A stretch of 64,000 nt of DNA, from NCBI GenBank assembly GCA_934489735.1, contig CAKSSR010000003.1:1-64000 (forward strand), written 5' to 3'. Shown here one piece after another: positions 52,130 to 59,891 of this stretch (position 1 is the first letter of the stretch; each line of letters opens with the position of its first letter). This DNA comes from an uncultured Eubacteriales bacterium. GTDB lineage: Bacteria > Bacillota > Clostridia > Oscillospirales > Acutalibacteraceae. The position numbers and the translations under genes are program-made. The notes beneath the pieces were generated by a model that was given only the letters and a program-made list of their open reading frames with translations, had not been told where the DNA came from and ran no database searches.

Positions 52130-52192
52130 AAATATCTTTCCGTTAGGAGAGAGTTCCCAAGAACCCTGCGACTTTAGTCGTGGGAGGTTCAG
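52130..52192 (+). repeat. 63-bp IS605-type right-end repeat, solo copy between xseB and ispA
   Basis: Base-for-base identical to 37907-37969 and 38944-39006, preceded by TTTTGAT and ending GGTTCAG. It splits what is normally a tight xseB-ispA junction. An in-frame GTG within it (52180) could extend ispA by 18 codons. Confidence 0.75.
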
Positions 52193-52233
52193 TTGATGGA
52201 AATATTAATAATGAGAAAGGGGAAAAGATTACT

Positions 52234-53085
52234 TTGAAAGATATTTTATTTTCTGATATGAGGAATGAAATAGAATTAGAAATCTCTAATATATTTGAAA
52301 AAATGGAAGAAACGAATATAACTAATGCTATGAAGTATAGCATCATTGGATCAGCAGGCAAGCGTATAAGACCTATATTACTATTGGAATGCTATAGAAT
52401 GCTTAAGGGAGAATATAAAAAAGCTATTCCGTTTGCCATATCTGTTGAAATGTTGCATACTTATTCACTGATACATGACGATTTGCCTTGTATGGATGAC
52501 GACAATATGAGAAGAGGAAAGCCTTCTAATCATATTATGTTTGGAGAAAGTACTGCGCTGTTAGCGGGGGATGCGCTTTTGACGTTAGCTTTTGAAAATA
52601 TGACTGATCAGATTGAAAAAGTTGAACCGGATAGAGTTCTAAGATCTATTAATTGTTTGTCATCTTTATCAGGATATGATGGAATGATTAAGGGACAGAT
52701 GATCGATTTGAATAATGAGAATAAAAATGTAAGCCTAGATGAACTTAATCAAATGAACATATTGAAAACGGCTAAGCTTATGATAGCATCATGTAAGATA
52801 GGTTGTATTTTGGCTAGCGGAAATGAAGATCAGATAAGAGCAGTGGAGGAATATGGAAAGAATTTGGGAATCGCATTTCAAATAGTGGATGATATTTTAG
52901 ACTCAGGTGAACAAAGTGATTCAAAAAATTTAAAATCTACTTACGTCGGCATACTGGGAATTGAAAAATCTAGACAATTGGCTAAAATGTATACGAATAA
53001 GGCAATCGACTCTTTGATAATATTTGGGGAACGGGCTGAAAATTTGAAAGAATTGTCTCTGGATTTAGAAAAAAGGATAATATAA
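52234..53085 (+). CDS. ispA: Polyprenyl (farnesyl) diphosphate synthase
   Basis: The 283-aa isoprenyl chain synthase makes the precursor of undecaprenyl phosphate. The first aspartate-rich motif is HDDLPCMDDD, preceded by GKRIRPILLLE. The second is IVDDILD. The start is uncertain. TTG 52234 lies 11 nt after AAAGGGG and fits best. ATG 52258 is also possible. An in-frame GTG at 52180 lies inside the inserted 63-bp repeat and would add 18 residues unlike the family. In Bacillus the order xseA-xseB-ispA is the same. Confidence 0.92.
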   Translation: MKDILFSDMRNEIELEISNIFEKMEETNITNAMKYSIIGSAGKRIRPILLLECYRMLKGEYKKAIPFAISVEMLHTYSLIHDDLPCMDDDNMRRGKPSNHIMFGESTALLAGDALLTLAFENMTDQIEKVEPDRVLRSINCLSSLSGYDGMIKGQMIDLNNENKNVSLDELNQMNILKTAKLMIASCKIGCILASGNEDQIRAVEEYGKNLGIAFQIVDDILDSGEQSDSKNLKSTYVGILGIEKSRQLAKMYTNKAIDSLIIFGERAENLKELSLDLEKRII

Positions 53086-53103
53086 GGAAGTAGGGGATAA
53101 TAT

Positions 53104-54792
53104 ATGAAATTCAATCTTTGTTCTGGAGATAAGAAAATATCAGATATGAAGAATGAATTGTATAACATAAATAAGTACATGACTGCTTTATTCAACAATA
53201 TTATATTAATATTTATCAGTTTGTTTATCTCGTTTAGCGGCGATATTATAGTTGGCTACAATATTATGAATATACGTGAAGATATTTTGTATGGATATGC
53301 ATTGCTGGGAATTAATATAATGATTTTGATAGTGGCTATGTGCGTATGCGGTAGGTTGGTAATAGAAAATTTAAGGAACTTTCACTATAGAAATGTGATA
53401 TTTATTTGTCTGGGATTGTCATTGATACAGAATTTTATCGTCTGCTTCGACATAAAGAGATATTTAAGCGGAGAAGTGTATTTGTCTAACGTCTTGTCAC
53501 TATTTGTTTTATTTACATATGTCTTGTCTTCATTTATAAACATGGTTAGATTAAAAAGAAATATGTTGACATTCTTATCAAAGAAAAGTAGAAAGGCAAT
53601 TTATAAATGTATAGACAATAAGAATATAATAAAAAGAAAATATGTAGAAAAAATGCAAATATGCTACTGCGATGAAATGAAAGATATAGAAGACTATAAG
53701 ATAGAATATCAAAATGTTACCTATAACTTCCTATTTTCAAAGTTTTCTTTGATTATTTTGATAATTTCTATAATGCTGTCAGGATTTTTAATCTTTTTTT
53801 ATAAAATTGATATCTTGTCTGTAACAGGAGCAATGATTATACTTAACACTTTGGCCGTGCCTTCTACATTCTTAGTGATCTTTTCAAATACATCAAGGAA
53901 ATTAAATAGGAAATTATCAGACAATGGGATTGTTGTATTTAACTACGAGGACTTGAAGGAGATATCAAATATTAGTACGATAGTGATAGACGCTAAGGAT
54001 TTGTATTCGCCTCAATATGTCGAAGTTAAAGAAATGAGAGTTTTTAAAGGAAATTTACTTGACGAAGCTATAATATATGCTAGCTCTATATCAAAGTCAA
54101 TGGATACAACTTTAAAATTTACTTTCGATAACACAGTCAGCGTTCACCATAGACGTATAAGAAAAGCAGATAAAATTAGCTATATAGATAATAAAGGAAT
54201 AATATCAAGCATACATGGCAAAAGGGTACTAATAGGAAATAGTGAGCTGATGGCTAAGTATGGGATATCAATACCAGTTAAGCTATATAATATAAGTAAG
54301 AGAACAGATATGGTCTTTATTGCAATAAATAACGATCTGGTAGCTATGTTTTATATTTATTACAAACCGCATAAGTATGTGGGAGAGTATTTGAATAGAT
54401 TGCTAAGAGAAGGCGTGGGAATATCTATTAAAACCTTTGATCCTAATATAACAGCTTCAAAGATTTCTAAGGATTTTGATATCGACTATGATATGATATA
54501 CATATTGTCAGAAGGAGAGTACAACGACTATTTAAAGTCTGGAAAGAATATTAATATCTTTACGGATGGAAGAAGCTCATCTATGTTTCGAATGATAGTC
54601 GCAAGTGGCAAGTTTAAAGAGAATAGACTGCTAATAGCTATAATGCAGGTCTTTTTTATGATAATATCTACGGCTATTATATCTTTTATCATGATCATGT
54701 ATAAGACATGCCTGATATCACCGTATGATATACTATTATGCAATATCATTTTGTCAATAGTTTGTGCAATAGCTTTAAGAATTAAAAAATAA
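53104..54792 (+). CDS. Degenerate P-type ATPase-like membrane protein (562 aa)
   Basis: The topology and spacing match a P1B-type ATPase: about six hydrophobic helices (residues 30-147 and 213-260), a cytoplasmic region (about 260-500), then two helices. The segment AVPSTFLVIFSNTSRKLNRK aligns with the CPC(A)LGLATP helix and what follows, but lacks CPC. IVIDAKDL occupies the place of the phosphorylation motif DKTGT and keeps only the Asp. GIISSIHGKRVLIGNSELM matches the nucleotide-domain GxG region. SIKTFDPNITASKI replaces TGDN. No TGDGxND hinge is visible (FTDGRSSS stands there). It is probably a non-pumping relative. It sits between ispA and spoIIAA, so a sporulation link is possible. Confidence 0.65.
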   Translation: MKFNLCSGDKKISDMKNELYNINKYMTALFNNIILIFISLFISFSGDIIVGYNIMNIREDILYGYALLGINIMILIVAMCVCGRLVIENLRNFHYRNVIFICLGLSLIQNFIVCFDIKRYLSGEVYLSNVLSLFVLFTYVLSSFINMVRLKRNMLTFLSKKSRKAIYKCIDNKNIIKRKYVEKMQICYCDEMKDIEDYKIEYQNVTYNFLFSKFSLIILIISIMLSGFLIFFYKIDILSVTGAMIILNTLAVPSTFLVIFSNTSRKLNRKLSDNGIVVFNYEDLKEISNISTIVIDAKDLYSPQYVEVKEMRVFKGNLLDEAIIYASSISKSMDTTLKFTFDNTVSVHHRRIRKADKISYIDNKGIISSIHGKRVLIGNSELMAKYGISIPVKLYNISKRTDMVFIAINNDLVAMFYIYYKPHKYVGEYLNRLLREGVGISIKTFDPNITASKISKDFDIDYDMIYILSEGEYNDYLKSGKNINIFTDGRSSSMFRMIVASGKFKENRLLIAIMQVFFMIISTAIISFIMIMYKTCLISPYDILLCNIILSIVCAIALRIKK

Positions 54793-54832
54793 TTATTAAG
54801 TAACGACATAAGTCAACAAAATATTAATAAGA

Positions 54833-54868
54833 GATCTCTTATCATTTAGATAGGAGATTTGTTTTTTT
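54833..54868 (+). terminator. Terminator before spoIIAA
   Basis: Stem GATCTCTTATC (54833-54843) with GATAGGAGATT (54849-54859), one G-T pair, then GTTTTTTT. Confidence 0.65.
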
Positions 54869-54899
54869 GAAATTATATAGAAAGGATTGAAATAATATA

Positions 54900-55211
54900 A
54901 TGGCGGTTCAAGTTGTATATGAAAGTAATGGCACGATGAAGGCTATACTTGAAGGAGAGATAGATCATCATACGGCCAAAGAAATAAGAGAGACTATAGA
55001 CTATAATATAAATGTAAAAAGTCCATCGATGCTTGAGATAGACTTTTCAAAGATTCAGTTTATGGATAGCTCTGGGATAGGACTTATTATGGGAAGATAT
55101 AAATTGATGAAATCTATTAACGGGCAAATAAAAGTAATCAATGTGCCTGATAATATATTGAGGATGATAAAGCTGTCTGGACTAACTGCATTAGGAATAA
55201 TTGAATTATAG
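54900..55211 (+). CDS. spoIIAA: Anti-anti-sigma factor SpoIIAA
   Basis: This 103-aa STAS protein frees SigF from SpoIIAB in the forespore. FMDSSGIGLIMGRY contains Ser58, the residue phosphorylated by SpoIIAB in Bacillus and removed by SpoIIE. It is first gene of the spoIIA operon; spoIIAB starts 21 nt downstream. A clear SigH or SigA promoter is not evident in the short space after the terminator at 54868. Confidence 0.94.
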   Translation: MAVQVVYESNGTMKAILEGEIDHHTAKEIRETIDYNINVKSPSMLEIDFSKIQFMDSSGIGLIMGRYKLMKSINGQIKVINVPDNILRMIKLSGLTALGIIEL

Positions 55212-55232
55212 AATAGAAAGGATTTTTAATTT

Positions 55233-55679
55233 ATGAAAGTAATAAATGAAATGAATATTAATTTTTTAAGTAGTTCTAACAATGAAAGCTTCGCAAGAAC
55301 GGTTGTTTCAGCATTTGTATCACAGATGGATCCAACTATAGATGAAATTGCTGATATCAAGACGGCAGTGTCTGAGGCTGTTACTAATTGCATAGTGCAC
55401 GCATATAAATCGGGAATAGGAACTATATACATATCATCGAAAATATTTGAAAATGGTAAGATATCTATTAAAATAAGAGACAGAGGATGTGGCATTGATG
55501 ACGTTAATCAGGCAATGGAACCACTGTTTACTACGGGAGGATCAGAAAGATCTGGCTTAGGATTTGCTGTCATGCAGAGTTTTATGGATAAAATTAAAGT
55601 AACCTCTAAGGTCGGAAAGGGAACGACTGTGACTATGGAAAAAAATATTATAAGAAGACAAATAAGAAGTAACGATTGA
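55233..55679 (+). CDS. spoIIAB: Anti-sigma F factor and kinase SpoIIAB
   Basis: This 148-aa GHKL-fold serine kinase holds SigF and phosphorylates SpoIIAA. The N-box AVSEAVTNCIVHAY, the G1 box DRGCGIDDV and the G2 region SGLGFAVMQSFMD are intact. ATG 55233; it ends 1 nt before sigF, the usual tight spoIIA arrangement. Confidence 0.95.
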   Translation: MKVINEMNINFLSSSNNESFARTVVSAFVSQMDPTIDEIADIKTAVSEAVTNCIVHAYKSGIGTIYISSKIFENGKISIKIRDRGCGIDDVNQAMEPLFTTGGSERSGLGFAVMQSFMDKIKVTSKVGKGTTVTMEKNIIRRQIRSND

Positions 55680-55680
55680 T

Positions 55681-56325
55681 ATGAATAGATCAAGTATGAT
55701 TGAAAATAATATGGGATTGGTATACGCTTGCGTCAAGAGATTTATTGGCAGAGGAATAGAATATGATGATCTGGTACAGGCTGGATCAATGGGCCTCATA
55801 AAAGCTGTAGATGGATTTGATGAATCAAGAGGATTTAAGTTTTCAACTTATGCTACTCCAGTAATCTTAGGGGAAATAAAGAGATTATTTAGAGAATCAG
55901 GAAGTGTTAAAGTTAGTAGATCTATAAAAGACTTATCAATGAAAATTGCAAGAACAATTGATGAATTTAAAGCAAAAAATGAGGGCAGATCACCTAAAAT
56001 AAGCGAATTGAGTAAAATTATTGAGGTAGATGAATCAAAAATAATAGAAGCTATATCATCAATGACGACTCCTTTGTCTCTGGTTACAGAAAATGATGAA
56101 AGTATTGACGTTCCAGTGGATTCTCATGACGAAATGATAACAGAATTACTCTCCTTGAGACAAGCAATATGCGATTTGCCAGAAAACGATAAGATGATAA
56201 TAATGTTGAGATTCTTTAAAAACCAAACTCAGAGCAATGTGGCTAAAATATTAGGGATAACTCAAGTACAGGTATCCAGAAGAGAGAAAAAAATACTTAA
56301 TTTATTAAAATCTAAGATAAATTAG
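55681..56325 (+). CDS. sigF: Sporulation sigma factor SigF
   Basis: The 214-aa forespore sigma factor has region 2 (YDDLVQAGSMGLIKAVDGFD, RGFKFSTYATPVILGEIKR), region 3 (SIKDLSMKIARTIDEF) and region 4 (MLRFFKNQTQSNVAKILGIT, QVQVSRREKKIL). With SpoIIAA and SpoIIAB it shows that the organism belongs to an endospore-forming lineage. spoVA genes, which often follow in other species, are absent; a convergent terminator lies directly after it. Confidence 0.95.
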   Translation: MNRSSMIENNMGLVYACVKRFIGRGIEYDDLVQAGSMGLIKAVDGFDESRGFKFSTYATPVILGEIKRLFRESGSVKVSRSIKDLSMKIARTIDEFKAKNEGRSPKISELSKIIEVDESKIIEAISSMTTPLSLVTENDESIDVPVDSHDEMITELLSLRQAICDLPENDKMIIMLRFFKNQTQSNVAKILGITQVQVSRREKKILNLLKSKIN

Positions 56326-56341
56326 AATAGCAAAGAAAAAA

Positions 56342-56383
56342 CGAAGCCATAGTTATACTTTGACTTCGCTTAATATTTTTTTA
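56342..56383. terminator. Bidirectional terminator between sigF and the minus-strand small genes
   Basis: CGAAG..CA.AGT arms (56342 to 56368) with two mismatches, flanked by an A run on the left and TAATATTTTTTT on the right, so it is usable from both sides. Confidence 0.65.
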
Positions 56384-56391
56384 TCAAGAAT

Positions 56392-56748
56392 TTAAAATTC
56401 ATCGCATGATTTCTTTTCGTCAGGGTAGTTATCGTCATAGTCGTCGTAGTCGCTACTTGATATATCCTCATACGATCTCTTTGCACTTAAAAGACTCTCA
56501 CTTGAGTCTTGCTGAGGCGTTGTATCTTCAACGGATATTATACCATTGCTTGTTAATATGCTGAGAGCTGTAGTTACCTTTCCTTCTTTTATTCCTTTTT
56601 CGATGCCCTGTATTAATATGTATTTAAGTAACTCGGTATTTGTAGCTGAATTTTCTAACAAAAACATATTTTTATCCATTAAACCTGTCATTGCTATATC
56701 AAATGTCTCATCTTCTTTAGCTAGTTGCTGGGATGATGGTACAATCAT
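56392..56748 (-). CDS. Unrecognised small protein, second-domain type (118 aa)
   Basis: I do not recognise it. Residues about 8-70 (KEDETFDIAMTGLMDKNMFL, then LLKYILIQGIEKGIKEG) resemble the C-terminal half of the 57070-57711 product (NEEELMFTISLARLTDLNVT, ILKLILITAADTVVRGG). The tail is acidic (SSSDYDDYDDNYPDEKKSCD). Its start overlaps the stop of the next gene upstream (ATGA), so the pair are coupled halves of what is one protein in the 57070-57711 gene. Last gene of the minus-strand cluster. Confidence 0.65.
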   Translation of the reverse strand: MIVPSSQQLAKEDETFDIAMTGLMDKNMFLLENSATNTELLKYILIQGIEKGIKEGKVTTALSILTSNGIISVEDTTPQQDSSESLLSAKRSYEDISSSDYDDYDDNYPDEKKSCDEF

Positions 56749-56948
56749 ATCATGTTCCCTTGCTTAAATCTATGCTCAAGAGTCATAAAGAAGAAATCCG
56801 CAAATGCATTGTCAAAAATTTTAGAAAATCTAGTCATCCCTAGCTCATATGAGTCTTGTATGTCATCTGGGATTGTATATTTGAAAATGAAATCGACATT
56901 ATTTTCTGTGTCAATTAATTGAATTTTAATATTTCTCGCTATATCCAT
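56745..56948 (-). CDS. Unrecognised small protein, first-domain type (67 aa)
   Basis: The product ARNIKIQLIDTENNVDFIFK followed by FSKIFDNAFADFFFMTLEHR matches in pattern the N-terminal half of the 57070-57711 product (RAAKIRLSLPNGGLGIDFIY ... FTNAFSSAFESFFNSVSSHR). I use ATG 56948, about 9 nt after AGGAA; the ATG at 56957 is too close to that site. The stop overlaps the start of the 56392-56748 gene. Confidence 0.6.
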   Translation of the reverse strand: MDIARNIKIQLIDTENNVDFIFKYTIPDDIQDSYELGMTRFSKIFDNAFADFFFMTLEHRFKQGNMI

Positions 56949-56980
56949 TATAGTCATTTCCTATCAAATTTTAAAATTTC

Positions 56981-57069
56981 TTAATCATCTTCATCAGTCT
57001 GTGGCTTTTTCTCATCAGGAGCTCCATCATCATCGTCATCGTTACCTGATGAATCTTGTAAAATTTTCT
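56981..57069 (-). pseudogene. Orphan acidic tail of a lost or frameshifted copy
   Basis: Beyond the stop of the 57070-57711 gene another frame stays open and encodes ILQDSSGNDDDDDGAPDEKK plus PQTDEDD before TAA. It resembles the tail of the 56392-56748 product (QQDSS...DYDDNYPDEKKS). It has no start codon. It is either the original tail of the upstream gene, now out of frame, or the end of a deleted copy. Confidence 0.5.
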
Positions 57070-57711
57070 TTATGCATTAGCAATGTCGCCTTCTGCTTCT
57101 GTTGCTACTTCCTCTCCTTCGGGCTCTACTGCTATGTCGGCTACTTCCTCTTCTTCGGGTTCTACAGCTATGTCTGCTGCTTCCTCTCCTTCGGACTCTA
57201 CTGCTATGTCGTCTTCTACTACTGCCGGTTGGCCACCATTTAATCTTGAATTTCTATCTATATCTGCTTCTGTGAGCATCGGGGCAACGTCGTTATTTAT
57301 CATTTCAATATTTATTGCATTATTAGTTATGTATGCCTGAAAATCTGCAGGTAACCCCCCTCCTCTGACTACTGTATCAGCGGCAGTAATTAAAATTAAT
57401 TTTAGAATATCAGCGTCTTGATTTTCTAGTGTTACATTTAAGTCCGTTAATCTAGCCAATGATATAGTAAACATAAGCTCTTCTTCATTCACTAACTGTT
57501 CTTCATTTGGAGGAACAAAGTTTGGATCGTTGCTGTATCTGTGTGATGAAACTGAATTAAAGAAACTTTCAAAAGCACTGCTAAATGCATTGGTAAATCT
57601 TTCTGGGATTCTATCTAGAGTTACATTATCAGAAACTACGTAATTATAAATAAAGTCGATTCCTAAACCTCCATTTGGTAAACTAAGTCTTATTTTTGCT
57701 GCTCTTACCAT
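57070..57711 (-). CDS. Unrecognised two-domain protein with an acidic repeat tail (213 aa)
   Basis: I do not recognise it. Residues 1-65 (RAAKIRLSLPNGGLGIDFIY, NAFSSAFESFFNSVSSHRYS) are of the first-domain type. Residues about 72-130 (EEELMFTISLARLTDLNVTL, DADILKLILITAADTVVRGG) are of the second-domain type, which the flanking pairs encode as separate genes. The last 60 residues carry three copies of AVEPEGEEVADI-like units. There is no signal peptide. GAAAGGAAATG precedes the start codon at 57711. Confidence 0.68.
   Translation of the reverse strand: MVRAAKIRLSLPNGGLGIDFIYNYVVSDNVTLDRIPERFTNAFSSAFESFFNSVSSHRYSNDPNFVPPNEEQLVNEEELMFTISLARLTDLNVTLENQDADILKLILITAADTVVRGGGLPADFQAYITNNAINIEMINNDVAPMLTEADIDRNSRLNGGQPAVVEDDIAVESEGEEAADIAVEPEEEEVADIAVEPEGEEVATEAEGDIANA
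57083..57210 (-). repeat. 36-bp coding minisatellite
   Basis: Three and a partial copies of a 36-bp unit (plus strand GGYTCTACWGCTATGTCK then GCTRCTTCCTCTYCTTC) encode the AVEPEGEEVADI repeats. In-frame copy-number change is likely. Confidence 0.75.
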
Positions 57712-57821
57712 AACAAATCATTTCCTTTCAATTTAAAATTTTTTTGATTGATAAGTTTTTATTATCGTGGACATATTTAATTGTCACTTGATGTTGATTT
57801 TTTTATTTTTTATTAAAAATC

Positions 57822-58166
57822 CTATTCTGTTGCTGTATCTTCTCGCTGTATTGTTATCAAACCGTCTTGTGTGAGAAACAATCCAAAGGCAGTTGGACAA
57901 CATAAGTCATCTTGCATAACTTTTCTTATTAGTTCATATACAAAGTTATATAAATCATATTTTTGTTCAAATGTTATTCCATACCTTGTATCTAAAGTAG
58001 AAATTAATTCATCAAAACTTTTGTCCTTCAATGCTTCAATTTCATCATTTTCTCCATTGAAGTATTTACTTGTAAGAAGTGATGATAGATCAGAATTTTC
58101 ATCCTCAGGGAGGTCACTCATCCCAAGTTCTCTGCAAATTTCTAGTTTTTTTCTATTGTTTGGCAT
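57822..58166 (-). CDS. Unrecognised small protein, second-domain position (114 aa)
   Basis: I do not recognise it. It is helical and acidic (EICRELGMSDLPEDENSDLS, EALKDKSFDELISTLDTRYG) and ends with VMQDDLCCPTAFGLFLTQDG. It starts inside the preceding 59-aa gene (25-nt overlap), mirroring the 56745/56392 pair. Sequence similarity to the other second domains is weak, so membership rests mainly on position. Confidence 0.55.
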   Translation of the reverse strand: MPNNRKKLEICRELGMSDLPEDENSDLSSLLTSKYFNGENDEIEALKDKSFDELISTLDTRYGITFEQKYDLYNFVYELIRKVMQDDLCCPTAFGLFLTQDGLITIQREDTATE

Positions 58167-58321
58167 AAATACATTGTAAAGTTATCGCAAGTATAACCTA
58201 ATATGTCCTTAAATCCTTCTTCATTTTCTTGATAACTTTCTGACCTTTTGTTGTTGAAGTCTGCCGTCACAGATATTTCTTTTCCTGTTTTATCAGTAGA
58301 CGACATTCTTACTTTAATCAT
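58142..58321 (-). CDS. Unrecognised small protein, first-domain type (59 aa)
   Basis: ATG 58321 has a strong AAAGGAGG and the promoter at 58352-58380. The product IKVRMSSTDKTGKEISVTAD, with FKDILGYTCDNFTMYLCQTI near the end, follows the same layout as the other first-domain proteins: strand with basic start, gap, then an aromatic helix. It is the first gene of the minus-strand cluster and overlaps the next gene. Confidence 0.6.
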   Translation of the reverse strand: MIKVRMSSTDKTGKEISVTADFNNKRSESYQENEEGFKDILGYTCDNFTMYLCQTIEKN

Positions 58322-58351
58322 AAATATTACCTCCTTTAATTATCCAAGGTA

Positions 58352-58380
58352 ATTACACCATAATAATTACAAAAAGTCAA
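58352..58380 (-). promoter_or_regulatory. Promoter of the small-protein cluster
   Basis: Minus strand TTGACT (58380..58375), 17-nt spacer, TGTAAT (58357..58352), about 30 nt before the ATG at 58321. Confidence 0.65.
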
Positions 58381-58422
58381 TATATTATTTAATAAAATTA
58401 TAAAAATATTATCAGAAATAAA

Positions 58423-59133
58423 TTATTGGCAAAAAATGTGTTTGCCTATGGTTAATACAACTGGACGTGACCTAATCCATTGGTTCGTAGCTGTATTTGG
58501 ATTGTAGTAATATATTGCTCCATTTGAAGGGTCCCATCCATCCATTGCTGCTTTTGCTGCATTTTTTGAGCTTTGCGTCACTTCTTCGTTGATTTGTCCA
58601 TCAACCATGCATGTGAACGCTCCTGGCTGGTAGACTACACCTGCTAGTGTGTTGGGGAATGATGGATGTTCTATTCTGTTTAATATCACAGCCCCTACTG
58701 CTACTTGACCTATATATGGCTCGTTCCTGGATTCTGCTGAAATTACATTTGCTAGTAAATTTATGTCTGATTCGCTGTACTTGCCATTGATATTTTCATT
58801 CTGTGAGCTCTTTATCCCAAGTGCATTTAAAGTTTCATTTCCGGCTATCCCATCTGCCTTTAAGTTGTTTTTCTTTTGGAATTCTATTATTGAATACTCA
58901 GTATTCGATCCGTAAATTCCGTCCACCGATCCGTTATATATTCCAAGTTCTTTAAGTTTGTTTTGAATTTGTCTCACTTCTTCCCCTTGGGATCCGTACC
59001 TGGACAATGTTTCTATTGAAGTTTTGTTTAAATTTGATAGAAAAAAGTATAGTGAAATTGGAATGAATAATATCAATATTAAAAATATCCATCCGTACCT
59101 CTGCGAATGCTTGATTTTCTCTGCATGTTTCAT
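58423..59133 (-). CDS. sleB: Spore cortex-lytic enzyme SleB
   Basis: The 236-aa protein has an N-terminal membrane/signal helix (about residues 13-33), a peptidoglycan-binding domain (about 47-107, QGEEVRQIQNKLKELGIYNG, LKADGIAGNETLNALGI) and a C-terminal hydrolase_2 lytic transglycosylase domain (about 120-236). The catalytic domain begins ANVISAESRNEPYIGQVAVG, with the catalytic Glu in SAESR. SleB degrades cortex peptidoglycan during germination. ypeB, its usual partner gene, is not adjacent. GGAGAATTC precedes the ATG at 59133. Confidence 0.92.
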   Translation of the reverse strand: MKHAEKIKHSQRYGWIFLILILFIPISLYFFLSNLNKTSIETLSRYGSQGEEVRQIQNKLKELGIYNGSVDGIYGSNTEYSIIEFQKKNNLKADGIAGNETLNALGIKSSQNENINGKYSESDINLLANVISAESRNEPYIGQVAVGAVILNRIEHPSFPNTLAGVVYQPGAFTCMVDGQINEEVTQSSKNAAKAAMDGWDPSNGAIYYYNPNTATNQWIRSRPVVLTIGKHIFCQ

Positions 59134-59414
59134 TTGAATTCTCCTTTTTTTTATGTGGTTGTTTTATTTGTATCAATAATTGATGGTTTTATGCAAGTTG
59201 ATAGGTAATATGTATAATATTATTTTCACTTTTTCAACTATTATACTGATGAATATTTATTAAAAATAGGTCAATTGTAGAAATTACTTGAATTATCTGT
59301 ATTTTATGTATTTGTTTATGATTTTAAAATGAGTAAAATTACATATAATATATAAAAAATAGTGGAATAAATAGCGTATTGTAAACATAATTGAAAAATA
59401 GTGATATTATGGTA
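59134..59414. other. Gene-free region upstream of sleB
   Basis: AT-rich with no ORF. A forespore promoter for sleB is expected here, but I cannot point to a convincing SigG or SigF site. Confidence 0.5.
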
Positions 59415-59443
59415 GTGACATATATGCTATTTTATGCTATAAT
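59415..59443 (+). promoter_or_regulatory. Promoter-like sequence before the TnpB remnant
   Basis: GTGACA (59415-59420), 17-nt spacer, TATAAT (59438-59443). The only gene downstream on this strand before ybeY is a TnpB relic, so the product, if any, is unknown. Confidence 0.45.
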
Positions 59444-59556
59444 CGAAACAATATTTATTGATTTTATGTATTTTATATTTTTTTTAAATGTAAAGACAAT
59501 GATTAACATGTTTTACTTTTTTGATACATTTAGATAACAAGAAAGTGTGTATGTAA

Positions 59557-59891
59557 ACAAAACGAAACCTTTCAAAGAGAATAGATCAGCATTTTGTTCA
59601 GACATCTTTTGCAAGACCTATTGAAATAATAGGGAACAAAGCGGAAGAATACAGTGTAGCAGTTATCAAAACGAAAGGAAGCTATACAAACGGTACTAGT
59701 TTCATTGACAATGAAGAGCCGGTAAAAGAGAATTATAATAAATCAAGACGTGTTAACAGGGATTTGTTTCTGATTCAAGTATTACAATGAATGCTGACTT
59801 AAATGGTGCTTATCAGATTTTAAAGAAAGTATTTCCAATAAAAATGGATAGAGGATGTATGTTACATCCGTTTGTAGTACATGTAATGTAA
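59557..59891 (+). pseudogene. TnpB (IS605 OrfB, RNA-guided nuclease) C-terminal remnant
   Basis: Frame 1 encodes QHFVQTSFARPIEIIGNKAE, then KGSYTNGTSFIDNEEPVKEN and YNKSRRVNRDLF before a TGA near 59790. After a frameshift another frame gives MNADLNGAYQILKKVFPIKM and LHPFVVHVM, stopping at 59891. This is the order of the TnpB C-terminus: the Glu-containing segment (usually ESYTSGTSFLDNE), the RRIHRGLF region and the final Asp motif NADVNGAYQI. The N-terminal two thirds are missing. No IS605 right-end hairpin follows. Confidence 0.85.

Noticed and set aside
54845..54900. SigH promoter for spoIIAA (AGGAGAT near 54853)
   Set aside because: The AGGA belongs to the terminator stem, and the spacing to the nearest GAAAT is too short for a SigH site.
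57083..57340. Plus-strand Ser/Thr/Ala-rich ORF
   Set aside because: Shadow of the 36-bp repeats encoding the acidic tail on the minus strand.
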